Assembly (NCBI GenBank): GCA_040954595.2
Contig: CM082577.2
Location: 15,128,001-15,192,000, forward strand
Direction: 5' to 3'
Origin: Balanoglossus misakiensis
Taxonomy: Eukaryota > Hemichordata
DNA: 64,000 bases
The notes under the pieces are model-generated. The model did no database searches, was not told the DNA's origin, and saw only the letters and a program-made list of their open reading frames with translations. The position numbers and the translations under genes were made by a program. Positions 24,795 to 37,554 of the stretch are shown here, in pieces (position 1 is the stretch's first letter; each line of letters begins with the position of its first letter).

Positions 24795-26460
24795 CAACCT
24801 AGACCAACAGTGATATGTATCTGACATTTTCGACCCTTTGATTATGGAGGACACACCCCAAGTTTTAGTGACTAAAATTGACCACAGTCCAAATAAACAG
24901 TGTGTCTACTTACCGGACTGCTCTCAAGGGAGACGTTGGAGTGGTACCACGTGACGAAAGGTTCAACTGTGTGTTGTCCGTAAACCTGAGGGCGATCTGT
25001 AATATTGTAACTTTGCAGGTCTATAACAATGTATATATACGTGTTTTTCTGAGTTCTCGAAGCTGTAAGAAACCTATTTAAATTCCTGTTTCCAGTCGTG
25101 CAGACCTCAGATTTTTTTACGTGTTTCCTTGTTTAATATTCATGACATGTTTCTATAATATTCAGATATGTGGGCGGAACCAAAAGAGAGCCTGTCCAAG
25201 CGGGGCCATATAAACAAATGTTGCCTACACAATGGCAGCAGTCTCGAATCATAAATTTGGTACAGAGCAAAGTTGATATGAAGAATAATTCATTGAGATT
25301 TCGAGTGTTTTGTAGCGCTGCACTAGTCGAGAAAGATGACAAGCACTTGGTGAACTTTCTTACAGGTCAAACTCAATATCCGTGACTGACTTCCGTATGG
25401 CAGAGAAACTTTCGCATTGCAACACAACGATGTTTACTTTTCCTGTTTTTAACCATTCTGTGTCGCAGTGTGACAAAACATGTAGTAGAAAACGCAGACC
25501 ACCACTTAAACCACTACATGAAACATGAATTGATCTGGTCTGCCATGTAAATATTGAAAACTTTTAACTTGGATCGGAATGAAACTGTTTATTGGGCATA
25601 ATTGCTCGATATGTCGTGACACATCTTTGTTTGATATGTGGTGATACATCTCGAGTAATGTACATTAAAAGTTCATTTAACAACAAACACCATGGGGAAC
25701 ATTTAAATCCTTCATTTATTATCGGAGATATTCGGTGTTTTGTACAATTACACATAAAATGTTTCCTCCTGTGCATATATTGCAAAGCATTTACAATGCT
25801 AGGCCATTCTTCCGGGAGAGGAAGGAGAAATATATATTTGATATATACACGGGACAAAATGCGACCGGAAAAATCAAAAGTAAATGTTGTAGAGATTGAC
25901 ATTTATGTACAGACGAAAGCTATACTCTATAATTCCCAAAGTTGACAAGTGTGTGTTTTCAAATGCGTACTTTGGCGTCTCTGCATGTGAACATATCCTG
26001 CTAAAAAAATCTAGTAAACAACTGAACGTCTCATCAGCAAATTTGTATGGTAAACAAATTTGCACTTTGGAGCTGATATTAAGGAATATCGCGCCTCGAT
26101 CATTTTAGTTGTTTGCGCAGGTTTCTGCGCATAGTGTATAAAGCTAAATTTTATTCCCAGTGTTTTTAAAGCAAAGTTGTAGTGTAGTGCTGTGAGGTTA
26201 TTTTAGTACATAATATGTATTTATTAAATTTGGGCCTGAAATTTGCGCGCGTTTGCAATACTGTTAGTTGCAGCTATAGCAACCGAACTCTTCAAAAAAC
26301 TCCTATCCTGGGCTGTTGAAAACGCCCGAAATCCATGTTTAACTTCCTGTGTCTCAACAATTTGCGTGGTGATCCCCTTTTTTTGCCTTAAAATGATTTG
26401 ATATATTTCAAACAAGGTATCTACCATGTTTTTTTAAAAAAAGTTTAAGTCTAGAAGTGA
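24795..26460. other. No supported gene
   Basis: Open frames of about 110 residues on both strands at 25564-25945 overlap each other and match nothing known. Confidence 0.45.
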
Positions 26461-26463
26461 TAA

Positions 26464-26650
26464 AAAACTTATATAAAAGTGGATTTTTAGACAATTCTGT
26501 ATTTAATTTAACAGTTGTATTGATATGCCATTATCACACTTATATAAAAGTTGACAAGTGTGTGTTTCCAAAAAAAACTTATATAAAAGTGGATTTTAGA
26601 CAATTCTGTATTTAATTTAACAGTTGTATTGATATGCCATTATCATACTG
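26464..26650. repeat. Tandem duplication, 110-bp period
   Basis: AACTTATATAAAAGTGGATT through GCCATTATCA is present twice (from 26467 and from 26577), with a GTTGACAAGTGTGTGTTTCC spacer that also appears near 25941. Confidence 0.85.
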
Positions 26651-26858
26651 AACAAGATAAAATCTCAAAATAGCTGAAAATAAAATATTCAGTAAGTTTA
26701 GATTCTAATGGTGAAAAAAAATATGACAAACCTCCCAAAATGCTTATTTTTGAGGCCCTTTTACAAAGATCTACGAACACTGGCAAAAGCTGAAAGAGAT
26801 GCTAGATAGAGGGTGCTTTTTCCAAAAATCTAGATGGTTGCCCCCCCCCCCCCCCATT

Positions 26859-26864
26859 TTTATT
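26859..26864 (-). terminator. Candidate polyadenylation signal of the PIDD1-like gene
   Basis: AATAAA on the minus strand about 100 bases past the stop codon at 26966, next to a long C/G run. It is the nearest canonical hexamer downstream of the death-domain exon. Confidence 0.4.
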
Positions 26865-26965
26865 CCATAGATTAAATGTTTAGAAGTCATAGTATCATCA
26901 GTATTAATTTCAACATGATCAGACGACCTTTCATTTCGAGGTCCGCAACACATTGACACGCATTT

Positions 26966-29900
26966 TTAAATGAGGGCACAAAATTGCGATTTCTCAATAA
27001 GTGTGGCTAATTCATCCATGTTCTCTTCTCTCAGCGCTGAAGCAAGAACATTCTTCGACGCGTCACCTTTGAATTGTTGTTCCCATAGCGACAGCATCTG
27101 GTAGACCCGCTCAGGTAAGGCACCATAGGTGTATGTCAACCGCTGTATATCGTGCTCTCCCAAACCCAGGGCCCTTGCCAACGGTTTCCATTGGTTTCCT
27201 TGCACTTTCGTCGACAGCGTCTCAAACTTAGCGCGCATGCCTACAAGCAAGCGAATGCAGTATGTATCAGTTACGAAAAATGTTAGACTCGGGAAGGTAC
27301 GGGTGTCTCACCTCAAGTGATATCCAGCTATATAGTCTCAGCCACACGCCGGAACGATTCGGCTTGATTCATTCATAGAATAACAACAAAAAGGATTAGG
27401 CCTAGGAGACACACTTAGTCGGTAGAGGAGCAATAAAGCGGTTACGACAGAGACACAGAAAGACAACTCACCGGATTTTGTCGTACTCACGTGTGATGCA
27501 GGCTTTGAAGTTTTCTGGGGGGAAAAGAGGAATTCTTTTCAAAGAGCGGAAAATACAAAACCGGTCAACCCGGAACGCCGACTGGCGTGAATTTATATCA
27601 TTTCAATGTGGGTTTTTTTTTACTCATAAACTCACATTCATGCTGCAAAGACGGTGATATCTGCCCCTTTCAGTGTCAACTTGACAGAGTGGAGATCTTT
27701 AAAACCTCAACAACTAAACTGTCTTCTTCGAGAACCGTGACCCTCACACACCTTCGAAACCGTGAATTTGAGCTCCACCAGTTTAACTCCCAACCGAACC
27801 CGTACGATACCGGCGTCATGTTCAGAGCTCTCCGCGACGTAAGCCACCACGAAGTTGCTCTTGTTGAGGTAGAAAGTCGTCAACTTCGAAGCCACCACTT
27901 TGAGGCCACCCTTTCCCGACCCCACGGCGATGCGCTCGCCGTTTCTGACCACGATGTCGCCGCTGCAGACGACGGCGTTGTGGTAACCTTTGCCCTCCCA
28001 GTACTCCCTGGAGACCGCCAGATCCGACTTCTTGACGATGTCGATCAGTAACGCCCGGGGGTCTTCCGCGTGTTGTAACAAGACCACGCCGACGGGACGC
28101 TGTCTGCCCACCAGCGATTGAATTTCGTCATCAATGGACTTCTTCACCTTGTGCGTGCTGCGTCTTTTATACGTGGAGACAACTGTGTAGCTTTCGAGAA
28201 AAAAATAAACTGATCTTGAAAGAACGAAAATCGCTAACTTTTTGCATTATTTTCTATATTTTAGATTCTTTTGACAGGCCGTTAATATGTTTTTCGACTC
28301 ACTGAAACATGCTCATTAACCGCGGTTGCATGCTCGGTCCGTTATTAACACCCCAACCAATATATTCCCTTTTTTCACAATTACCTCAAAATGCTCAAGG
28401 ATTCAACCTATCAAATGTCTCCAATGCCCACCATGCATACCTTCCCAAATATGCAGCCGTAAACCTGACAGTGGTTTCGCCGCGGCGCTCAAACGACACC
28501 TCATCTGTGACGTCATCCCACGAGTCCGGGTCCTTATAATCGTCGCTTACGAAGACCCTCAGTTGTGGCCGGTCTAGCACTTCTTTGCCGCCTCTGAGTT
28601 TTGTCCGCTGGGGGAGCGTTGGAGGGAGAGGCATCTGGACAAGCACTGGTTTCCTCATACAATAATTGCGGTCTGGTTTGTCGATCAGAATGAAACCACC
28701 GAACGCGATTTTCGAACCGGGCAACACGGGCTGTTTGTGAAGGATCTGAGGTGGGAACAGATGTATTAATTTTGTTAAGCTTGATTGTTACGTGTGGAAA
28801 TAATTAGTGTGAACTTGATATGATGGAGTGCAATGACTGTACATTCTGAGTGGTTGGCAATTTGAATATTTGACGTAACTTGTGAACAAATAACGAACAT
28901 GTATTAGCAAAATATCGCGCAGAGTAATGTTTATTAACAGTCGCATATAGTGAAAGGAACGACGAAAGGTCATGATATATTGGAACGTCACAGTCAAAAA
29001 GAGGACACTCAATTAATTTTCTACATCCGTATGATTCGTTCCCGGCCCGAGTCCTTACCTGGCCCACCAATTTCACTTTGTCCGTCAGTGCCCCTGGGGG
29101 AATTGTAAGATGGTGCGAGTCGCCCGTGTTAGGAAATACCACCCTCTCTTCGCCAACAACTCTTGTTATGCGCTTCTCATTAGGTCGCCATACTGCCGCG
29201 AACATCGACGGACTTTTGATTTGCACACTTATGTACCCGTCTTCCTGAAGAAAGGGAGAGAGGGGGGGGGGGAAACTCATTTGGCAAAGGTTCGTGAATG
29301 ATGGCCGGTAGAAGTTGGACTCATAGCGCTCCCAATGTGAAATGTCAACCAAACGTTTACGGGAAGATTCAAAGTTTATACAGGGCCACAAAATCTTATC
29401 GTTTACAACGTACAATATATGTAGAACACGCCATGTTATTTTTCTGTACGCAAAATGAACTGCCATATGCGTACACCATACGCAATTTATTTGAGGGCGT
29501 GTCAACTTGAAGTTCGCAGCAACGAAACTGAAATTCTCTTTTACCTCCTTGGTTTGCATCTCCTCCCATTCGCCGTTGTCGTTTTTCAAAATCGCGAAGT
29601 TTTGTCCTGTCTGGGTGGATTCGAGGCCAATTCCGAGAGTCAGGGTTTTCTCAAACGCCACAGAATGCGGAGACACATCGATGACGTCAGACACCAGATT
29701 CTCGAACCCTTGCAGGACGGGATGTAGTGTTGTATCTTGCACGACCTGTACTTTCAGAAGTTCATGTTTTCGAACTGCAGACGTGGGTACTTCAAGGTAA
29801 AAATTGGACGGTAGTCTCTTCCGGTATGACCTCTATGATTAGATAACACATGACGCAGTCATTCTCTTATTTCTTTTATATAAAGTTCGTCTCAGAAATA

Positions 29901-31778
29901 GTGAGCTCGCGCAGAGACATACGCACACACACGCACATGCATATACATACATGTACATACAAACATACATACACATACACACACACATACATACATACAT
30001 ACATACATGCATGTATGCATGTATGCATGCATGTATGCATACATACATACATACATACATACATACATACATACATACATACATACATACATACATACAT
30101 ACATACATACATACATACATACATACATACATACATACATACATACAGAGACAGGTAAATGCTAATGCTGATTATACCTTTTTATCTGGAATAATGTTAA
30201 TCTCATATACTTCATGCTGTTCAAGTTCTTCCTCGGCTTCCCATTCGTCACTCAGGCTTTCTGTGTAAAAATGATAAAACAATTATTTTCCTTGCACAAA
30301 GTGACATCATCTTTCAACCAGAGTCAGTGCTACGAAAAAAGAAGAAAATTTCATACCGTCACTATCGCTGCTTCCTTCAGATAATTCTTCAACGCCCATG
30401 ACAATCGTCGACGTAGGCATATTTTGCGGAACGCTGGTAATTCGGTTTCCTTTGATTTCCAAGCGTTTCAGGCCAGTTATCGCGGCAAGGCGTCGCAAGG
30501 CTTCGTTGCATAAGTTGTTGTGGTTCAGTCGGCAGTCCTTCAACTTTGTCATTTTGCCGATGTCTTCAGGCACCTCCTGCAACTTGTTGTGGTCCATGGA
30601 TAGCTTCTCAAGGCTGCTGAGTGACGTCACGGATTTTGGAAACTGAGCAAATCTGTTGTGGTCGAGGGTGAGCTCGGTGAGATCCTGCAGATTGCCCATC
30701 TGTTCCGGTAAAGTTTGCAGCGAGTTATTGTTGAGGTCGCATTTTCTCAAACTCTGCAAACCATCTAAAGTAGAGAAGTGTTTCATGAATTATGAAAACA
30801 TTAGTAAATGAGGAGTACTTTTTGTCATTTTCCCGGAAGACTAAATGAGACGGAATACAGGGTAAATCTTCTTTAACCTCCCCCCCCCCCTCCCCCAATC
30901 ACGAAAATAAACTCCTTACCGATTTCTGGTGGCACCTCTGTCAAGCCGTTTCCATATACGTGAAGCTCGGTTAATCTGGCCAGCATTAAAACCGGTTGGG
31001 GCAGGTCTCCCAGCTGACAGTTTGGGATGTAGACGATCTCCAGGCGTTGCAACTTGCTCACTTCAGGGGCGATCGCTCGCAACCTGTTCCCACCAGCGTT
31101 TAAACAGTGGAGGTTCGTTAGGCTGGCCACAGAGGGCGGTATTACCGCCACCTCGTTGTCGCGAATAGACAAGAACCGGAGCTCCGTGAGCTGCGCCATC
31201 TCTGGTGGGAGAGAACTCAAACGATTGTCATTGATGTAGAGGTACTCTAGAGTTCGTATGGTGCAAATGACTCGCGGCAGTTCATCTAGGCGATTGCCTG
31301 ACACGTCCAGTGACTCCAATCTTTCCATAGCCTCCATTTCCAGTGGCAATGTCGACAGATTGTTGTCTCTGATGTTGAACTTCTTCAGCTGTTGAAGGTT
31401 GCCAATGGACTTTGGCACACATGCGAGTTCGTTGTTCGACAGATCCAGATCGACCAGGTTTCCCATCCGTTGGTCGACGTCATCCGGGATCCGGGCGACT
31501 TTGTTCCCGGAGAGGGCGAAATTGCGCAAACGCGGCTGAAACTGCAACTCAGGCGGTATGTCCTCAAACTCGTTATTCGACAAATCTAAGGTTTCAAGGT
31601 CCGGCCACTTTTGATCGTCGTCTTCAGTGGAGGAAGTGGACAGGGTCGACAGTTTGTTGTTTCTTAAATTCACAATCTGGAGTTTACGGCACTCGGCCAA
31701 TTCCTCCGGCACTTCTGTCAGCCCCCGGCCGCTGAGGTCGACACTGATGGCGTTCTGATCGATCCGATGTTTAACCAT
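26966..31778 (-). CDS. PIDD1-like: PIDD1-like protein (LRR-ZU5-ZU5-UPA-death domain)
   Basis: Predicted 952-residue cytoplasmic or nuclear scaffold. In vertebrates PIDD1 recruits RAIDD/caspase-2 or RIP1 through its death domain after DNA or centrosome stress. Nine coding exons: 31778-30920, 30764-30357, 30260-30178, 29832-29545, 29244-29059, 28745-28441, 28163-27752, 27514-27472 and 27240-26966. All have AG/GT borders and the phases join without a frame break. Domains: about 17 leucine-rich repeats (residues ~8-410), first ZU5-like region (~430-570), second ZU5 (~575-710, with the TIPPGAL core), UPA (~715-847), death domain (~866-948). The start was chosen at ATG 31778 because it has a good context (ACCATCATGG) and lies just inside an AG acceptor at 31796; an in-frame upstream ATG exists. 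The length is close to human PIDD1 (910 residues), but the LRR block is much longer. The His-Phe-Ser/Thr self-cleavage motifs look altered. The exon model is from sequence; function is from the family. Confidence 0.88.
29920..30148. repeat. (CATA)n microsatellite with an inverted centre, in a PIDD1-like intron
   Basis: Tetranucleotide array filling most of the intron between coding exons 3 and 4 (29833-30177). Around 30006-30040 the phase flips to ATGC/GTATG units and back, so the array can fold on itself. The array is open in several frames, but this is composition only. Confidence 0.9.
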
Positions 31779-31799
31779 GATGGTGCCAACACCACCTGT

Positions 31800-32590
31800 A
31801 AACATGAGCAGGATCAAACTGAAGACTTTTTGGTAATCACTCATGACTGACATTTGACTAGCATTTGATAGTTGTAAGAAAAGAGCCAGCAAATACCCAT
31901 CCCCCGCGCCAATGAAATTTATCAGTTTCTTTGCATTGCATGTTAAAGTATTATCAATTATTACAATCTGATTGGTGAACTGCATCGTGTTTTTAATTTT
32001 GTTTCAATTAGAGGAAACCTTAAAAATGACTGTGTACATGTTGCGAAGCTTCAGCTTGATTTCCAAGCCTACAATAGTTTGGTTTAACAAAGAACGGCCA
32101 CTTTAGTTTCTCTCACGTAGAGTTGCGCTTTTGAGAATCGTTCATAGTGACCCGGAACAAAGAATTTGGTGCAGAACGGGAATGGCAGTATATAATGCAG
32201 CAATGAAAGCCAGGCCCAACTTTCCGTTTTCAAGTGTTTACGCCCATAAAGACACTAGAGTCTCGCGACCGATAAACGACCCTCTCCAAATGTGCGACTC
32301 TGTGAAAGCAAGTCGGTGTTTCAATTGTATGGGCAGTTGTCATGAAAAAGACACTGAGCAAGTCATTGTCCCTGTGTGATTAATCATACATTGTAGAGTT
32401 TTCTTCTAGCTCAGAAGACAGAAGTGCAATTTACTAAAATGCGATCGGGTCAGTATTACTGATGGCACCGTGCCATTGTTCTGTTTGTGTTGCCCAGAGA
32501 TTGGTTGACAATATCGACGATGTTTCGCAGATAACAATAAACAAAAGGTATATGCACGTGAGAGGAAAGTGGTTGTTTTATTGGAATTTG
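31800..32590. other. Upstream region of the PIDD1-like gene
   Basis: Should contain the leader exon and promoter of the minus-strand gene. I see no clear TATA box or CpG island. Confidence 0.35.
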
Positions 32591-32965
32591 TAGCTGTGGT
32601 ACGCAGCTGTACCGTTTGGGGGGAGAGGCTGATTACCCCCACGGACAGCTGCGGGCCAACCCCCATACTAATCGTGCAGTGGCAACGAACCGACTTGTGT
32701 AGGAACATTTGAACGGCAACAGAAAACAAAGTGAGCGTAATTCAATAAAATGACCTATACAAGCCTGAACTCTGGTTATTTCTGGTCCCAATCTCTTTCC
32801 GTTAAAAACAATCACTGGTCTGTTTACGTATTTCAGCCGCTTTTCGAAGGATTACTAGTACCCGCTGAAAGTGACTGTCATTAATATGCTAATGAGACCT
32901 CGTTCAACAGTAGTGAGTGAGGGTCAAAGTCTGCTGCCGGAGTTTTAACCCGTGTACTCGGGTAA
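32591..32965. mobile_element. Partial copy of the foldback family
   Basis: Starts TAGCTGTGGTACGCAGCTGT, carries the G-run and the GGACAGCTGCGGG block, then interior sequence ending GTGTACTCGGGTAATAC as in the 24-kb copy. The second inverted end is absent or rearranged. Confidence 0.65.
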
Positions 32966-32969
32966 TACA

Positions 32970-35450
32970 ATGTAGTGCTTTTTACGGGTGAAACGTTTCA
33001 AGTTAGTCCAGGCGCCGAAATATAGCTGTGGGTCAAATGCGTTTGCTGTGGATTTTCCGTCTTAAACACAACATGGGTATTGCAAAAAAGGGGACAATAG
33101 CGTACTTCTCTTGTCCATTTTGTCTTTCTCGTACCGTGGGCCCGGGTCACCATTGTGATGTGCCTAACAACCCCTTGTGTATTCGGCCCTGTCGGAGCCA
33201 CAGAAAGAATGTGTTGCTAAGCACGAGCGACGCATGCGTCGAGCTGGAGATGGTGTTATTTCACGGCTGAGTCGCTGTTGCTGTTTTCGAGAGCCGAACG
33301 CGCCTGGCGTTGCCCAGCAATATGCTGGTATCATACCCCACTCCAACGTTGTTCAACAGACGTAAAAAACAGGTACGTGCATTTCTCCAGCCAACATAAC
33401 ATTGGCACCTGGATATTAGACTACTTGTTGACACCAACGCCCACCAAGAATGTCGATAATGTCACATATAAAACGATTTATCCTACCGTCCACTTGACTT
33501 TTGTCAGTCTTTATTTTACGTGGACCACAGACAAAGACAAATATTTTGTTGGCTCGACGAAATCGCGTACATTTATTCTAGCCAACATCCCCCAGCAACG
33601 ACAATTCCCATCTGTACCATCAGAACTTTTTGAATTATATAGGTAAATAAAGTTTATTTCGAGTATAGAAAATACCCAAATTTGGAAACTGGTAACTCGA
33701 AACAAATGATAAAATATATATTGTTAGTATCAACCGGACATTTCAAAATGTTTCTCGTTGCAGGAAGTGTGAAAAGTCGACATTTGACGGGGAGGGGCGG
33801 GGGTTCTGTTAAGGCTTGAACGGTGCCATTAAAACCCGTAATAACCTCACGACACAATGTTGCTAAGATTAACATTGATTGGTAATTTCAGTACAAAGTC
33901 ACAATCCATTTACCCCTTTTTGAGTGGGAAAGATAAATCTGGTTTTAAAGACACGAATATACAAGCATGTTTGATTAATTAACACGATATTATGCCCATA
34001 CGTAGATTAACATCGTGTCAAATTCTCCTGATAATGCTGGCATCAATTTTTCGCGATGCCAGACAAGTGAAAAAAATGTGATTTGCTAATATATTGCTAC
34101 AATTTGCACGTTAACTGTGGAAAAAATCATGATAATAATCCAAAATAAAAAACAACAACATTCTTTCGTTTTAATAGGGGAAGACCAAAAGTGGCTTTCG
34201 TTTTCTGAAACAGTTATCTCGGTGATTTGGCGATAAAAGCTACGGTGTTCCTGTGCAAATATTAACATGCATCGCGCAGTAAATACTTGTCAATAATTAT
34301 ATAGACATTATACAAATTGAACATCTGATAATTGTCTTTTAAATGGTAGAAAGATAGGACTGGAAACCATAAAAAAGGAACTAGGTATTACACGCAACGC
34401 AGAAAAACCTGACCCCCCCCCCCCTTCTCCCTCTCCCCCCACCCCACCTTCCTCTCTCCTAATCTCTCTTGGTCCTCCATAATAAATGTTGATGGAAATA
34501 AATGCAACATTACTTACTATTCAGTGCCTGGTATCTGCTGTCAATGACTCGTCTTCTGTTGTGACCACTTACTGTCTGCGTCGTCTTCAACAAAACTTTT
34601 TGAATTATACAGCCAATCATATGACCACATTTTATTGTTCACGTGATTAGTGTCGCTCCATTATGTTAATCAGTATTCAGGCTTCACGTGACGCATAAAA
34701 GACATTTAAAGTCTAGGTCCTGTCAAAATTTTCACATTAATTTAAACAGGATTAAACGATGTCATGTCCAAGCATACTATTTTTCCTGGAAAACGGCAGA
34801 AAAATCTTTAAAAAATGTGTTTTTAAACAGAAAAAAACGTAATTTTGGGGTGACTTTTGTGGTATGCCGCTGATCGTGAAGTTTCGGATTTCGCGCGTCC
34901 CTAATGGGAAATGACCTCACTAGTAGAACACAAAAGAATATCGTGATTTTTGCGTTGTGCATTGAACGCCGTCGTCTACTTCAAAATGTGAAATACAGTG
35001 TTGTTGGTGGATGTAGCAACATAAATTTAACGACGGTATATCGATGCAGAGCTTTCCCAGTACCCAGGAGTAGCTTTGAAATGGCTTACAAGGCGTATTG
35101 ACATGGTAAAATGCGAGACAGGTATCATTTGTGGTGCACACTTGCGTGTACCAGATCACTTCGTTTGATACGTACAATGGTAAGCAGGTTATAGGACGAG
35201 GCTGGATTTAGTTCCAGGTGCCGAATCCTCCTTAAAATCACATACAACGACTTAATTTCCCCACAAATGCCGCAACCCGCTTCCAAATTCCAAACGTGGT
35301 CGTGTTTGGAAGCTAGTACTACGCCGTCGCATTAAGAAATGTCAGCCATGCCTACGGGTGAACCCTAAACACTAGGTCAACTGCTGGCTGCTCGGAAGTT
35401 GTCGTATTTAGAATACGTATAACAGCAACAACAACCGTGCTACGACATTT
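32970..35450. other. No supported gene
   Basis: A 60-residue open frame at 33177-33365 and a polypyrimidine tract at 34411-34470 are the only notable items. Confidence 0.45.
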
Positions 35451-35454
35451 TATT

Positions 35455-36582
35455 AGCTCTGCTGTCACTTGTGTCAGCCGAGCTATAGCAGTAGGTTGAT
35501 AAGTGTCCGTCCGTCGTCCGTCAACTTTTGGTATTTCAATCTTCTTCTTTAAAACAACTTGGCATATTTAGCTGAATTTTGGTTGGAATGTGTGTTATGG
35601 TGCCCTTAACTGATTTTGTTAATTTGGATTTGATGGGGTCATGAATATGCAAATTAGATCTAAAAATAGAAGTTTGGGTAAAAATCTTCTTCTCCATAAC
35701 TACATGTACGATGGAGCTGAAATTTGGCAGGAATGTGTGTTATGGTGCCCCTACCTGATTTTGTTAATTTGGATTTGATCGGGTCATGAATATGCCAATT
35801 AGATCTAAAAATAGAATTTTTGGTCCAAAATCTTCTACTCCATAACTACATGTATGATGGAGCTGAAATTTGGTAGGAATGTGTGTTATGGTGCCCTTAC
35901 CTGATTTTGTTAATTTGGATATAATCGGGTCATGAATATGCAAATTAGATCTAAAAATAGATTTTTTGGTAAAACATCTTCTTCTCCCTAACTACATGTA
36001 CGATGGAGCTGAAATTCGGTAGGAATGTGTGTTATGGTGTCCCTACCTGAATTTGTTAATTTGGATTTGATCGGGTCATGAATATGCAAATTAGATCTAA
36101 AAATAGAATTTTTGGTCAAAAATCTTCTTCTCCCTAACTACATGTACGATGGAGCTGAAATTTGATAGGAATGTGTGTTATGGTGCCCCTACATGATTTT
36201 GTTAATTTGGATATGATGGGGTCATAAATATGCAAATTAGATCTAAAAATAGAGTTTTTGGTAGAAAATCTTCTTCTCCCTAACTACATGTACGATGGCG
36301 CTGAAATTTGGTAGGAATGTGTTTTATGGTGCCCCTACCTGATTTTGTTAATTGGAATTTTGATGGGGTCATGAATATGCAAATTAGATCCTTGGTGCTT
36401 TCTTTTGATAATGTTCTTTAGGATTCAATTCTTTCTTTCTTTAGCACAATGAATCAAGCTGAATTTGGATAAATACTTGTGATGTCTATGTTTGGTTTTG
36501 TTCAATAGAATACAATTGTTATGATTAAAACCTTGGGTATTCATATCATTGCCCAGGTTACACTGTTAAAGTCAGCAGAGCT
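35455..36582. mobile_element. Inverted-end element with a 146-bp minisatellite
   Basis: Ends AGCTCTGCTG and CAGCAGAGCT. Inside, six copies of a 146-base unit run from about 35545 to 36390. The anchor ATGAATATGCAAATTAG (with variants) starts at 35641, 35786, 35932, 36078, 36224 and 36371. Confidence 0.7.
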
Positions 36583-37129
36583 CTTTTGGCCGATAGGTCA
36601 CTTGTTAAATTGATTTATTAGAAAACACCGATTACATGTATGTGGGTTTTGGTTCTTTGTGTTTTAATTTACCTCCTCCATTGGTGTACGCATGGTTTAC
36701 GCAAGTCCGCTGGTGAAAACGCTCGCTTCCAACAAACGCCATTGAGGCCTAGGCTATGCCACATGTGCTATGGATGCGTTCGGTTGCTAACGGTGCCGAA
36801 TCTTTGATTTTTAATTTGCCAACCGTCACCAGATGAAATATTTGTCATATTTACACAACCATTTAAATACTGTCTGATAAATACTGAAAGATATTTTTGG
36901 GTCTATTTACCTTTCTCTCGCAACGAATTGACTTTCACCACGTCGCCCATGTGCATAATATTGCATGGCAATGGGTGGTAAATGTTGTCAACATAAAAAA
37001 ACGGCACGTCAAGTCACGACGGCACGATACAGTACACATCGCCACCATCCATTAAATTGCTGCTGTATAACTATCAACATTTCGCCGAGTATTTTCCATT
37101 CTAACTAAATATGCACACAATTTTAAATT

Positions 37130-37483
37130 TTAGCGTGTGCGCACCGTTTGATGTGACTCAATATCGCTCAGCTGTGCAGCACTAGCACCTCGACCATAGT
37201 GATGTGTCGATACTCTAGAAAATGTGTAATGATATTGGCTAGACATTACGATAGCCTCAACAAGTTGGTCACTATCACCACCTTCGCTGTCACTTCTTGC
37301 ATCACAAGTCATGCAGCCACAGTCATCGGTTTCACTTTCAAAATCGTGCACCACCGCAGGCACCGCGCCGTACGAATGGCAGACATGTTTGTTTATGTGT
37401 TCCACTAGTGACGTCACAGCTGTATGGGGTGAAAACGGCGCGTACTCGGCAATTTCCGGAAAATTCGCGCTGATTTTCTGCAC
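37130..37483 (-). CDS. Hypothetical acidic open frame
   Basis: 117-residue minus-strand frame (GTG-led, or an exon after a weak CAG acceptor at 37484) with a Cys/Asp/Ser-rich middle (DDCGCMTCDARSDSEGGDSD). It sits beside repeats. Not recognised; it could be part of a transposon gene. Confidence 0.2.
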   Translation of the reverse strand: MQKISANFPEIAEYAPFSPHTAVTSLVEHINKHVCHSYGAVPAVVHDFESETDDCGCMTCDARSDSEGGDSDQLVEAIVMSSQYHYTFSRVSTHHYGRGASAAQLSDIESHQTVRTR

Positions 37484-37554
37484 ATACTACAAATTTACGG
37501 GCGTTTTTTTTCATGATTGGCGCAAAATAATTACATCCACATTTGATATTTAAT

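Noticed and set aside
29839-30268. Cys/Tyr/Met- or His/Thr-rich proteins from the CATA array
   Set aside because: Pure microsatellite translation, open on both strands.
33177-33365. 62-codon frame with an Arg/Cys-rich middle
   Set aside because: No upstream continuation, no splice partner and no recognised family.
35545-36390. CRISPR-like array
   Set aside because: Eukaryotic 146-bp minisatellite with no distinct repeat-spacer pattern.
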